A stretch of DNA of 64,000 nucleotides from assembly GCA_030015575.1 (NCBI GenBank), contig JASDDO010000006.1, forward strand, positions 206,961,632 through 207,025,631, written 5' to 3'. Shown in pieces: positions 9,525-20,022 of the stretch; the first letter of the stretch is position 1; each line of letters starts with the position of its first letter. The notes below the pieces were generated by a model, which worked only from the letters and a program-made list of their open reading frames with translations, did no database searches and had not been told where the DNA came from. Origin of the DNA: Agapanthus africanus (taxonomy: Eukaryota; Streptophyta; Magnoliopsida; Asparagales; Amaryllidaceae). The position numbers and the translations under genes were made by a program.

Positions 9525-11240
9525 TGTTCATACCAAAATATTGCTTTTACTACCGCCCATTATTACGCTCGTTTGTTTATAGGTAGGTGCTTTTAATCTG
9601 TGTTTGCTACATAATTGCAGGATACTGGTCTCAGCTCTAAACAGTGAATATCATGGAAAAGTACGACAAAAACCCGGGTTCCTGCCAACCACAGATAAAA
9701 CACGGATCTCCGCTCTCTATCCGTGTGTTGCCACATACCAGTTTAAGGGACAAAATGGCAAATCAATTGTCATTTTCATGCACAAAGCTCATTGTCAACA
9801 CAAGATCCAAGAAATCTACGCGGAGCTCGAGGAAATCATGGCAAAAGATCCACATCACATCACATTTTGTTCTACTGAAATTCTGGAAGAATTGTGAAGA
9901 GATTCTGAGAAAAGTCATATACCACACTAAAGAGTACAGACAACCAGGGCATACGACAAAAGATGAAGGCCCAATCCCTCTTTATGGCCGCGGTTCCGCG
10001 GCATAAGCACGCTTAGGCCGTGGAACCGCGGCCGTATAGGCTCTTCAGTGTACAAAATTTCAGGGGTTGTTTTGTAATATCATTTAGTGCCAGAATGTTG
10101 CCCTAGGTTTTCAGTTTACTGCCTATAAATATCCCAGAACTTGCCAAGCTTGAGGGTGTCCATTCTTTGTGCCTTTTTTGTAGGTTTTAGTATAGTTTAG
10201 TCTTCTTCTTCTTCTTCTTCATTCTTTCCTCCATGAAAATTGTAGTGAGAGCTTTTTGAGTGGAAGATCAATGAAGATGAGGATTTTTGTATCATTCTCT
10301 TTTGTTTAATTTCCCCTTGAGATCCTTGCTTTCTCTTGATTTTTCAACCTCTTCATTGAGCTTGAAAGTTTAAGGGTTTGTTATTGATCTCAAGGGTTGT
10401 ATCTTCTTATGGAATTAGTGCTTCATTTCACATGAGTTCTTTACCCTTCTCTTAATCTTGCAACCTCTTGATTGAGCTTGCAAGTTTAAGGGTTGGCTAT
10501 TGATCCCATGCTTGTCTTGAGTTCTATGGTTCTTGTAATTACTTTCTTGCATTTTTCATTCTTGTCTTTAATTACTTGCAATTTATTACCATGCACTTTA
10601 ATTACTTGTTTGTAATCTTTTCTTTTCTTTGTTCTTTTCTTTTGCTCTTTTTGGTTTGTTTTGTGAATGGTTGTAATTATTATTGTTAAGAAGAAATACG
10701 ATATTATAAGTTAACGTTTCTTTGCTCATTTCCTTTTCCCGTATTTTCCATTGAACTCCGCCCAAACGATACGCAAGCGCTCCGTTAGGCACCCTACCCT
10801 AACAAGGTAACGGTGATTCCTAACCGCGACCGGTTGCGTTCGGTTTGGCTGGAGGCGAAAGCAAGAGACAAGAACGGAAGGACAAGGGTAAATAAGCCGG
10901 ATTCCACGAATACCGGGCTTAAATCCCCTAATCCACGTTGTTGCCGATTGCTCTAGCTTCAATCGGTCAAGACTCGGCTCAAATGTTTTGAGTACGGATA
11001 TCTTTAGCTTACACTTTCGTATAATTTCTTAACAACTTTTTACTTGCAAATAATACACATAGGTTAGATTGAACAAACTCATACAAATTCTTTATTGACT
11101 CGTCTAAGACAAGAACGGAAATACAACCATCTCCCTGTGGATCGACCCGTGCTCAACCGACTAGCTGCATAGCGACACCGTCCTGATCGCGGTTATACTT
11201 TAGAACTTTGAACATCCGACACGCCAAAAGCGTGCGATCA
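9525..11240 (+). mobile_element. Element A 3' LTR
   Basis: 1716 bp, same order of parts as the 5' LTR. Differences include a 16-bp insertion near 10590, a CpG decay in the GC hairpin, and an apparently inverted loop in the terminal hairpin (11220-11234). Confidence 0.92.
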
Positions 11241-11596
11241 ACGACTTCATGCAGATTCGTTGAGAGTCGATAGAGACGATCGAATGTCAGAAACCCATAT
11301 TCCAAGTTTAAAGTATTCGGAAAGACATGCAAGCGATTATATAGACCCTCTAGAAGAATGAAACCCTAACTCGACATAATGACCGTGTGAAAGCCTTTGA
11401 ACCTTATGGTTTGCGGCAGTTCCGCGACGCCATTAGTGGGGCTTGGGTTTGCCCTTCTATGGCTGGACCACTGATGCTGTGGTATGTACTCGATACTATT
11501 AAACTGTACCCAAGATGTTGATCTCTTGGGGGATTATGAGATTTTGACAAATCGATCGGATGATTCGACATCACTCGGATATCATGTGATGGGACA
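11241..11596 (+). mobile_element. Element E interior, segment 2
   Basis: A short stretch between A and solo LTR C. It starts with ACGAC (right TSD of A) and ends with GGACA (left TSD of C). No ORF beyond short fragments; possibly decayed gag sequence, but no motif supports that. Confidence 0.65.
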
Positions 11597-11994
11597 TGAT
11601 CAGTCGAAAATATTGCATTTTTAACACGTCAATTTCCCTACCATTTGCACTCATCTAGAGGTGTTCGGTATTAATATAGCACATATTAGCAAATTGACTG
11701 TAAAATACCAAATAACTTGTGTTATATATTAAAACCGACATTTCTGTGGGAAATTGAGTGTTTATCATTACATCGCATTATCTTTGTATAGCGCAACAAT
11801 TGTTTTGAGAATCTGTGCAGGAAATTCCAGGAACAGAACCAAAACAGTTAAAAGTGCTGAGATAAATACGCCAAGTCCAAGACTTGAGATCTGGCAGAAA
11901 TTGAGAAAGCTTTATGAGATTACACATATCAAAAAAATACCATGAGGTCAATATAATGCAACACTGGAAAATTGAAGCACCAAGACTCCTAAAT

Positions 11995-12043
11995 GGCCGT
12001 GGATCCGCGGCCGGAGCTTTGCATGAGCGGCGGATCAGCGGCC
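11995..12043. other. GC cassette in solo LTR C
   Basis: GGCCGTGGATCCGCGGCC (11995-12012), a 14-nt spacer, then GCGGCGGATCAGCGGCC (12027-12043). Same two-unit layout as in the LTRs of A and B, but more decayed. It ends 21 bp before the Copia1 insertion point. Confidence 0.75.
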
Positions 12044-12059
12044 ACATGTCAGTGACGTC

Positions 12060-12064
12060 AGTAC
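12060..12064. repeat. TSD of Copia1, left copy
   Basis: AGTAC, repeated exactly at 22309-22313. Confidence 0.95.
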
Positions 12065-12697
12065 TGTAAGTCCACGTTGCGACCCCCGGTTCTTACGGGG
12101 AGGCGGAAACGGTATAAAAATCAAATTTTTTAGTGCGAGAGGCAACATGGACTAAACTAGGTCGGGATCATTGTCTAAACTAAAACTAGCAAACTAGCTA
12201 AAGAAGTTTAGCTACTCGGATGAAGATGGTTATACCTAGACTTGAACTCCTTCGTCTTCAAACTTTGTAGAGGTTGATGGTTCTCCTTTGTCGCCTTCTC
12301 CCGTCGAAGATGGATCCACCTCGAAGGCTCGACCTTTGGGCTCTTTCTCGTACTTGGAGTGAACTAGAATCGCCGGCTTGCTAGACCCTTGATCCTAGAG
12401 TGAGTAGAGAGTGTCTAGGGTTTACTTTTGTTTTTCAAGAGAAGGATTCTCAACACATGAGAAGGTTTCTCTTGGCTAGAGGAAGAAGAAGATGAAATGA
12501 AGAGAGAGAGTGAATATGATAGAATGAGCCTTTCTTTTTCCTTTTGCAACCATAACAAAAGAAAAAAGAATAATCAAATAATAATAATAATCAAAATGAA
12601 AAAGGTTTGATGGATAGTTTAGAATGACTAATATCATTACAAGCATTAAATGAATAAAGCAAGAATGAAAAGGCATCTTGCATTTGTAATGATGGTA

Positions 12698-12746
12698 GTC
12701 AAATGTTCAACCATGGTCAACAAGTCAACCATGGTCAACAAGTCAA
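12698..12746 (-). promoter_or_regulatory. W-box cluster in the Copia1 3' LTR
   Basis: Five TTGAC cores on the element strand within about 50 bp, two of them TTGACC within a repeated TTGACCATGG context. TTGAC(C/T) is the known binding core of plant WRKY factors. The 5' LTR has the same cluster at 20849-20897. Confidence 0.7.
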
Positions 12747-12806
12747 CAAAAACTAACCATGACACAATTTCATTTTATTATATATTATTAAATGATATAA
12801 TACAAA

Positions 12807-12873
12807 TCCATTAGGGTTTGGAAAAAGACGACTGTCAACTGTGCATACGCACCCGTTCCGAAACCCTAATGGA
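12807..12873 (-). other. Telo-box hairpin in the Copia1 3' LTR
   Basis: Arms TCCATTAGGGTTT (12807-12819) and AAACCCTAATGGA (12861-12873) pair perfectly over 13 bp around a 41-nt loop. The arm contains AAACCCTAA, the plant telo-box. The same hairpin is at 20958-20970/21012-21024 in the 5' LTR, and related ones occur in Copia2 and the solo Copia LTR. Confidence 0.85.
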
Positions 12874-14157
12874 AATCATCTTCCTCCTCCTCAAATAACT
12901 GTGCATACACACCTGCATTCTTGTTCCGAGGAACATGAATACTGAGAGATAAAAGCAACCCCAAATACTATACCAGTATCCGGCTCAAACCAGAGCCCGC
13001 TGGTAATATCTGTCCGGACTCCAAACGTGCACAAGTGCGCGGATGAGAACGAACCCTGTCGCAAAACCATGCGACCTCTACTCTGTTTTGCCCATAGGCG
13101 AATACCCTCTGTGTGGGACTCTAAAGACTCGACACTACGCTGGCAGTGGGTTTAACCACAGACCGCAAGCGGCACTAGCTGTGCGTAACGGTCCCCAGGT
13201 AGATGTCGACAAGAAGGCTGACGAGGTGAAACCCCATCTGTACTCCTACTGAGTCTGAATGTGACAGTCTCCGTACAGTCCGGTCTGTTCGTCTGATACA
13301 TCGCATGGCGGGCCTAGGGGGCGGTAAACGTCAGTCCCCCAATAGCGGTACAAGTCGTGCCGGAGCGAAGCCCAAAACACCCTGAGATAACACTGGAAAC
13401 CTACCAGTATATCTCGTTTGCCCTGGCCAGGGACTACTCGTGTAATGGCTCTCCTAGACACAGCGCGATGTCAACCCCCAATACCGGGAGAGACGAATCC
13501 TGTCTAACCGTCACTGCCTCCAAGTGCTTCGGGACTGCACCCAACCACCACCTGTTTGCACGACTCATTTGAGCCGTGGTAGGGTAGTGATCAAAGTGCA
13601 GTGGGAACACACTCGAGGCGAAGTGCCAGTGTCAAGTCAGCGGACTAAGCTGTACTCATGTCACCTGGGAACTGATGACTGACGATAGGTATAATACCAA
13701 CCTGTCAGTTCCCGACGAGTCCTGTCCAGTGTACTCGTAACCCAACGAGCACCCGTATACTATCTCTAGTACGACGTACTGATGGCTGTGGGACAGACCA
13801 TCTCCCACACTGGGATGAGAAGCGCATACGCTAGTCTACTCCGGAATATCGATGCCCTGTCTCGATAGTCCTGCGACTAGGGACCTGTATAAGGATGTGC
13901 TTATAGATTACCCAGCCCCCACTAGTGTGACTGCCATCACAACGCTGGTAATCAAGCAAAGATCCTAAGGGCTCCACTAATGCGTATAAGTGATATAGTA
14001 AAATAAACACAAGTACACATTGAAGTAGAGACAAACCAAGTAGCATACTACTATTTTGAGCAAGATTGTATATACAAGGTGAATATCCCAAGCATCCATT
14101 AAGTAATATACAAACTAGTATGATACAGTAATGGCCTCTAGGGCATATACACTAACA

Positions 14158-14170
14158 ATCTCCCACTTGC
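14158..14170 (-). promoter_or_regulatory. Polypurine tract of Copia1
   Basis: On the element strand GCAAGTGGGAGAT lies directly before the 3' LTR and one base after the pol stop codon. Confidence 0.85.
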
Positions 14171-14171
14171 A

Positions 14172-17100
14172 CTAAGGCCATGTACTGGCGTATCGAAGAC
14201 CTATCATCTCGATCAGCCGCTCGAACTGAGTCTGGGGCAGGGCCTTGGTGAATGGATCTGCAGTGTTGTCTTCTGAAGCAACTCTCCGAACCTCGATCTC
14301 CTTGCGATCCACGATCTCCCTGATCAGGTGATACCGCCTCAAGATGTGCCTGGATCTCTGATGGGACCTGGGTTCCTTCGCTAAAGCTATAGCCCCATTG
14401 TTGTCGCAATACAGAGGTATTGGATCAACAATGGACGGAACCACCTGAAGTTCTTTCAAGAACTTCCTCATCCAGACAGCTTCTTTTGCGGCATCAGATG
14501 CAGCGATGTATTCCGCTTCCATCGTCGAGTCTGCAACGGTTTCCTGTTTGGAACTCTTCCAACACACCGCCCCTCCATTGAGGGTAAAGACAAAGCCCGA
14601 CATGGACTTGGAATCATCCTTGTCACTCTGGAAGCTGGAGTCAGCAAAGGCCTCGATCTGGAGGTCTTTTCCGCCATACACCAAGAACATCTCCTTAGTC
14701 CTTCTCAGGTACTTGAGAATGTTCTTTACCGCTATCCAGTGTTTCTCCCCAGGGTTTGACTGATACCGGCTTACCACACTCAGTGCATAAGCTACATCCG
14801 GTCTGGTACACAACATCGCATACATTATAGAGCCTACCGCAGAAGCGTAGGGTATAATAGACATGCGATCCCTCTCCAAATCAGTCTTGGGAGACATCTC
14901 TTTAGAGAGGGTGATCCCGTGACAAGCCGGTAGGTTACCGCGCTTGGAATCTTCCATACTGAATCTCTTCACTATGGTGTCGATGTACCTGGACTGAGAA
15001 AGTCCCAATATCCTCTTGGATCTATCACGATGGATCCGGATCCCCAGGATGTATGAGGCATCACCCAGGTCTTTCATGGAGAACCTGTGTGACAAGAACC
15101 CCTTGACAGATTGTAGCATAGGAATGTCATTTCCTATTAAGAGAATGTCATCCACGTATAAAACGAAGAATACTACAGTTCTCGCTACAAATCTACTATA
15201 GATGCATGGTTCATCTGGATTTTTGATAAAGCCAAATTCTTTGACCGTCTCATCAAAGCAGATGTTCCAACTCCGCGATGCCTGCTTTAGTCCATAGATG
15301 GACTTAAGCAACTTGCACACCTTTCCGCTGCTCCCACTCTGAATGAAGCCCTCTGGCTGGTCCATATAGACACACTCCTCTAAATTTCCATTTAGAAAAG
15401 CTGTCTTTACGTCCATTTGCCAGATCTCATAATCGTGGAAGGCAGCGATGGCAAGAAGGATCCGAATGGATTTCAGCATGGCTACTGGAGAAAAGGTTTC
15501 GTCATAGTCCAAGCCAGGTCTTTGACGGAAACCCTTTGCTACCAGCCTAGCTTTATAGGTCTCAACCTGTCCATCTACACCAATCTTCCTTTTGAAGATC
15601 CACTTGCATCCTACGGGTTTTACCCCGTCTGGAGCAATGTCCAACGTCCATACCTTGTTGGTGTACATGGACTCCATTTCGGTCCGCATTGCATCCAGCC
15701 ATTTCACTGAGTCAACGCTCTGAACGGCCTGCTGGAAGCTAGTAGGCTCATCATAATCTATGATGCAATCCTCTCTATCCCCGTCTATGAGAAAACCGTA
15801 GTATCTCTCGGGCGGATGAGACTGCCTACTACTTCTGCGGAGCGGCGTAGGAATGTCCTGTTCTGTTGAACCCTCTGGTTCCACTAAGCTTTCAGTAACA
15901 GTCTGTGGTTCTGGAACTTCTTCCAGTTCTATTGTGCTCCCACTTATCTGGGTTTCCAAAAACTCAGTTTCCAAGAAGCGGGCATGCTGAGAAACAAAAA
16001 CCTTTTGTTCCTCAGCGGAATAGAAAAGATACCCCCTGGAGTTCCTTGGGTATCCCACAAACTTACACTGTACTGAACGTGCCTCAAGCTTGTCCGCATG
16101 CTGCCTTTTTACAAAAGCTGGACATCCCCATACCTTAAGATACTTAAGACAGGGTTTCTTCCCAGTCCACATCTCATACGGGATGGTAGGCACAGTCTTG
16201 GTGGGAGCCTTGTTCAAGAGATACGCAGCTGCTTCTATTGCATATCCCAAGAATGATCGCGGCAACTCAGCGTTACTCATCATGGACCGAACCATATCCA
16301 ATAGGGTTCGGTTCCGTCTCTCCGATACACCGTTATGTTGCGGAGTGTATGGAGGAGTAAGCTGAGAGAGAATACCATTCTCTTTTAAGTAATTCAGGAA
16401 TTCGGCACTTAAGTATTCTCCACCTCGATCCAATCTTAGAATCTTAATACTTTTGCCGGTCTGTTTCTCTACTTCATTCTTATACTCCTGGAATTTTTCA
16501 AAAGCCTCGGACTTATGTTTCATTAAGAAAACATAACCGTACCTTGAGAAGTCATCCGTAAAAGTAATGAAGTAAGAATGTCCGCTTCGGGCATGTGTAG
16601 ACATTGGACCGCACACGTCACTGTGTACGAGTCCCAAGAGCTCGCTCGCTCTTACTCCATGTCCAGTAAATGGAGTCTTTGTCATCTTTCCCTTGAGACA
16701 GGATTGACAAGTGGCATACGACTGATATTCGAACGCATTCAAATACCCTTCTGTATGTAACTTCGTCAACCTTCTCTCATTGATGTGACCCAATCTACAA
16801 TGCCATAAGAAAGTCTGGTTTATTTCTGGAGACTTTCTTTTGTGTGTATTCTGGACATTAAAAATCTGTGGTTGGTTTAACACGTATATCCCATTACTCA
16901 AAGTACCTGACCCAATCAAAACTTGATTAAGGCGAATGTTTACAACATTACTTACAAACGCAAATTCATAACCTTCTTTAGAAACTAAAGATACAGAAAT
17001 GATATTACAAGTTGCGTTGGGTACAAAAAAGCAATTACGCAAAACCAAAACATGTCCATCTGACATTCCCAGGTGATAGTCCCCCACGGCTTTAGCATCC

Positions 17101-18122
17101 ATGCTAGCTCCGTTTGCAACTCTGAGGGTCATGTCACCTGCTTTCAAAACACTACGGTTTCTCAACGCCTGCAAAGAATTACAGATATGAGATCCTGATC
17201 CGGTATCCAATACCCAGGAAGTAGAGTTTATAGAAAGACAGTTTTCAATAACATACACACCTGAAGCTGAAGCTGCAACCTGCTTCAATTCCTGTGTTCT
17301 GGCCTTCCAGGCCCTGCAATCATTCTTCCAGTGTCCTTTCTTATGACAAAAGAAGCATTCTTCCTTATCCACAAGCTTCCCCGCTATCTTTGTTGCTTTA
17401 CCTTTTCCCTTCGTATCCACTTTACTAACACCGCCCCTTGGTTTGGCGGGGGCTTTCTTCTTCTTTCCCTTGGCTTTCGCCTTGGACCTAGAAGAAGACG
17501 ATCCTCCTACAAACAAAGTGGATGTTTCCCTACCTTTCTGTAGGGTGCCCTCTGCGCTCCTCAGCAGGTTGAGGAGCTCTGAAAGTTCAACCTCCTTTTC
17601 TTGTAGGTTGAAGTTCATTATAAACTGGGCGTAAGTGGAAGGAAGGGACTGGAGAACTATATCCGTATATAGCTCACTCTCCAATGTGATCCCTAGGTCA
17701 GCGAGCTCCTCAATGTAACCGATCATCTTTAGCACGTGCTCGGCTACTGATGATCCGACGGCCATTCTTGTCGAAAACAACTTTTTCGACGCTTCGTATC
17801 TTGCGATACGTGATTGCTCCCCATACAGTTCTTTTGTATGAAGCAATATGGACTCCATGTCCATATTCTCATGCCTCCTCTGATGTTCGTTGTCCATCGA
17901 GGCAAGCAGGAGGCACTTGGCCTTCGCGCTATCAATCTCCCAAGTCTTGCGGATTTCCTTATCCGCGACGCTGGAAGTTGGACCAGGGACAGGGGGAGCT
18001 TTGGTGGTAAGAAGATACCCCAGCTTGTCATAAGTGATTGCTATCTTGACATTCCTGAGCCAATCTTTGTAGTTTGGCCCTGTCAGCTTGTTTTTATCTA
18101 GGAGTAACTTAAGTCCAGTCAT
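14172..18122 (-). CDS. Copia1 gag-pol polyprotein, intact
   Basis: One polyprotein of 1316 residues that would make the coat, protease, integrase, reverse transcriptase and RNase H of the element. I start it at the ATG ending at 18122 (MTGLKLLL); reading six codons further up gives only a TTG. In order: Gag (1-250); zinc knuckle CFFCHKKGHWKNDC (256-269); protease with DTG at 306-308; integrase zinc finger H441, H446, C472, C475; integrase core D502, D565, E601 (the usual RSD reads RLD, Asp kept); reverse transcriptase with D904 in WQMDVKTAFLNG and YVDD at 989-992; RNase H with D1161, E1202/E1204 and D1240. All catalytic residues are present and no stop or frameshift is seen. The stop lies one base before the PPT. 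Confidence 0.96.
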   Translation of the reverse strand: MTGLKLLLDKNKLTGPNYKDWLRNVKIAITYDKLGYLLTTKAPPVPGPTSSVADKEIRKTWEIDSAKAKCLLLASMDNEHQRRHENMDMESILLHTKELYGEQSRIARYEASKKLFSTRMAVGSSVAEHVLKMIGYIEELADLGITLESELYTDIVLQSLPSTYAQFIMNFNLQEKEVELSELLNLLRSAEGTLQKGRETSTLFVGGSSSSRSKAKAKGKKKKAPAKPRGGVSKVDTKGKGKATKIAGKLVDKEECFFCHKKGHWKNDCRAWKARTQELKQVAASASGVYVIENCLSINSTSWVLDTGSGSHICNSLQALRNRSVLKAGDMTLRVANGASMDAKAVGDYHLGMSDGHVLVLRNCFFVPNATCNIISVSLVSKEGYEFAFVSNVVNIRLNQVLIGSGTLSNGIYVLNQPQIFNVQNTHKRKSPEINQTFLWHCRLGHINERRLTKLHTEGYLNAFEYQSYATCQSCLKGKMTKTPFTGHGVRASELLGLVHSDVCGPMSTHARSGHSYFITFTDDFSRYGYVFLMKHKSEAFEKFQEYKNEVEKQTGKSIKILRLDRGGEYLSAEFLNYLKENGILSQLTPPYTPQHNGVSERRNRTLLDMVRSMMSNAELPRSFLGYAIEAAAYLLNKAPTKTVPTIPYEMWTGKKPCLKYLKVWGCPAFVKRQHADKLEARSVQCKFVGYPRNSRGYLFYSAEEQKVFVSQHARFLETEFLETQISGSTIELEEVPEPQTVTESLVEPEGSTEQDIPTPLRRSSRQSHPPERYYGFLIDGDREDCIIDYDEPTSFQQAVQSVDSVKWLDAMRTEMESMYTNKVWTLDIAPDGVKPVGCKWIFKRKIGVDGQVETYKARLVAKGFRQRPGLDYDETFSPVAMLKSIRILLAIAAFHDYEIWQMDVKTAFLNGNLEECVYMDQPEGFIQSGSSGKVCKLLKSIYGLKQASRSWNICFDETVKEFGFIKNPDEPCIYSRFVARTVVFFVLYVDDILLIGNDIPMLQSVKGFLSHRFSMKDLGDASYILGIRIHRDRSKRILGLSQSRYIDTIVKRFSMEDSKRGNLPACHGITLSKEMSPKTDLERDRMSIIPYASAVGSIMYAMLCTRPDVAYALSVVSRYQSNPGEKHWIAVKNILKYLRRTKEMFLVYGGKDLQIEAFADSSFQSDKDDSKSMSGFVFTLNGGAVCWKSSKQETVADSTMEAEYIAASDAAKEAVWMRKFLKELQVVPSIVDPIPLYCDNNGAIALAKEPRSHQRSRHILRRYHLIREIVDRKEIEVRRVASEDNTADPFTKALPQTQFERLIEMIGLRYASTWP

Positions 18123-18332
18123 GTTGATTGGTCGCTGCAATTAGGAGAGAGAAGAAGAAACACTCAGCATGATTCTCTTGCAAGTTTAGAGTGGTTTTTA
18201 GTTTGTCTAAACAGGATGGCTCCCACTGTTTCTCGAATCCCTCCTCAAACCATAAAGGAAGAATTAGCCAGGAGCAATCCCACCGTACAATACTTGCTTA
18301 ACCGTTCAGCCAGGCCGGTGTCGGTACTTCGA

Positions 18333-18422
18333 GGGAGGTTTTCCAACGCTTTCGCGAAGTTCTTTAATTAAAGAACCTCTTTTCCCTGGGGGCGTAGCCC
18401 CGCTAACACCTTTCTAGGCACC
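18333..18422 (-). other. Conserved leader block, copy in Copia1
   Basis: The 40 nt read from 18372 down to 18333 match the element A leader at 39 of 40 positions. The block contains an 18-nt perfect palindrome GTTCTTTAATTAAAGAAC (18359-18376), an enclosing stem GAGGTT/AACCTC (18335-18340, 18374-18379), and GGGGC/GCCCC around TAC (near 18388-18400). Confidence 0.88.
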
Positions 18423-18620
18423 TACTAGATTTATAGCATTGATCGTTAAGTGAGAAATTTCCCGAGGAGTAGCATATACTCACAGTAGGATCGGGATCCA
18501 AATATCATTGCGTGACGAAACTGAAGGAATCCTACCAGAATCACCTCACTCCAAATGGTATGCAAATCTAGCAAGTTTCAGTACTTATGAAACTCCCGAT
18601 GTGAATTTTTGCCCCATGCT

Positions 18621-18829
18621 CTTATGACCTTGACGAAGGTCAACAAATCATAAGTCACATGTCAAGTTCTGCCCGTCATTATCCAGGTTAATTTGAATCC
18701 ACCCGCATATACCCTTGACGAAGGTCAACAAGGTAATGTGAGTGTCCCAAACCAACGCATCTATCTATGCTACATATGAATACTTAACAGCTACCAATCA
18801 CTATGCCTTGACGAAGGTCAACAAACACA
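18621..18829 (-). other. Three leader hairpins with a common core, Copia1
   Basis: The 19-bp core CCTTGACGAAGGTCAACAA (plus strand) occurs identically at 18628-18646, 18713-18731 and 18806-18824. Each copy is closed by a different short stem: CTTATGA with TCATAAG; TACC with GGTA; CTATG with CACAG, where the element strand forms a G-U pair. In Copia2 all three cores read CCTTGACTTTGGCCAACAA. Confidence 0.82.
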
Positions 18830-19939
18830 GCTTGAATACTATTTGAATATTCATACGAAACGACGGAGGGCTACGAATGGTTTTGGCAAAACCGTGAACG
18901 TAGTGAACTTGATTTGGTCGATGGAACGAGATAGCTTTTAAATGGAGTGGCTCAAACTCCGTATTTTAAAAGTTGGTTTTGAAAAGAACCGAGTGGTTTT
19001 TCGAAAGTGTTCCAACGACTTTAACTTGGTTTATTATCTTGCATTAGTTCTTTTAATGCGTGATATTCTTGCATTAGTACTTTTAATGCGTCCTATCATT
19101 TAATCCTACCATTGCAGAAAACAACCAAAATATGACGTACGCTTATGCCATTCGCATTCGCCACTGGGCCCCGTCATTACCCGTTAGGTTACTTAACTAA
19201 CGACAGAGCGGGGGCTGGGCTAGCGCGTCTGTAAAACATAAGCAACGCCTAAATAGTTATAGATATAGCAATAGTAGACATTACAGATCACAGATGAATG
19301 CATTGGATATACTAGCAATCCGCAATCCTTTCGAGCCTGAAACGAAAAGCGGATAACACGGTCGCGGTGAATAGCCAAATACCCCACCCAAGACCCCTAC
19401 GGGTGCGGCAAACTACCCGCCAAGTACCCGAAGCGTAGCAACCTCCCTCATCTCCATGAGTAGGCCACTCGACACTTCGGCATACCCGGTAGTTCGTGCA
19501 CCCCTCCATGGGTCTATCCTAGGAGCAAAAACAGTAAAAAGAATTATACAATGACGGCTACAACCCCGACCCGGTTGTGCGGCCAAACAAATAATATTAT
19601 TACATCAATTTACATTTACAATGAATGAAAGAAAAACAAAAGCTCATCTCACATCCACCCCGGCTATTCACCCGCGACAGTCCAACACATTCATATACAC
19701 ATTCCAGCACATTACAGATCATGTATAACCCTGACTAATCGTCTTATAGCGATTAGCCGACGTTCAATACATCCAAACATCACAGATATAACCATCATAG
19801 TCAAAGTGCAGTGAAGTTCGGAAAAATACGGAATTATAGGCCCCCAAAAGTAAATTTTAGTTCTGGAAAATCTGGGCATATAATATATATCCTAAAAATC
19901 CCAAAATCAACACAGAAAGACACTGCACGAAAAACGATG

Positions 19940-20022
19940 CAGAGAGGACATCAAACCGCGGCGCTTCCGCGGCACGAGCCTACCTCGTGCGGCGGAAGGG
20001 CGGCGGTTTGGATGAATCTCTG
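19940..20022. other. GC hairpin in the Copia1 leader
   Basis: Two 26-nt arms (19953-19978 and 19984-20009) enclose a 5-nt loop CCTAC; 23 of 26 positions pair and the three mismatches are all G opposite G. An outer CAGAGA/TCTCTG stem extends it. It lies about 190 nt after the primer site. Its sequence resembles the GC cassette in the leader of B (44668-44713). Confidence 0.85.

Larger units (their letters stand above)
3659..11240 (+). mobile_element. Element A: non-autonomous gypsy-type LTR retrotransposon, tRNA-Asp primed
   Basis: A complete element of 7.6 kb: 5' LTR 3659-5364, primer site 5367-5384, one ORF in the interior, purine tract 9510-9521, 3' LTR 9525-11240. LTRs start TGTTCATACC and end GCGATCA. 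They differ at roughly 30 sites plus small indels by eye, about 2%. The interior has no reverse transcriptase, integrase or protease, so A cannot move on its own. Its LTR start, primer site, leader, PPT and the 200 bp before the PPT resemble Athila-lineage element B, so a B-like element is the probable mobilising partner (inference). Confidence 0.9.
12065..14157 (-). mobile_element. Copia1 3' LTR
   Basis: 2093 bp. On the element strand it starts TGTTAGTGTATATGCC and ends ACTTACA. It contains the telo-box hairpin (12807-12873) and the W-box cluster (12698-12746). No coding sequence. Confidence 0.95.

Noticed and set aside
12807-12873. AAACCCTAA in the Copia LTRs as an interstitial telomere repeat
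   Set aside because: Only single or double units occur, always within the hairpin; there is no tandem TTTAGGG array.
14506-18101. Plus-strand ORFs of up to 97 codons across the Copia1 coding region
   Set aside because: They are shadows of the minus-strand gag-pol frame, with no family motif and no independent conservation.
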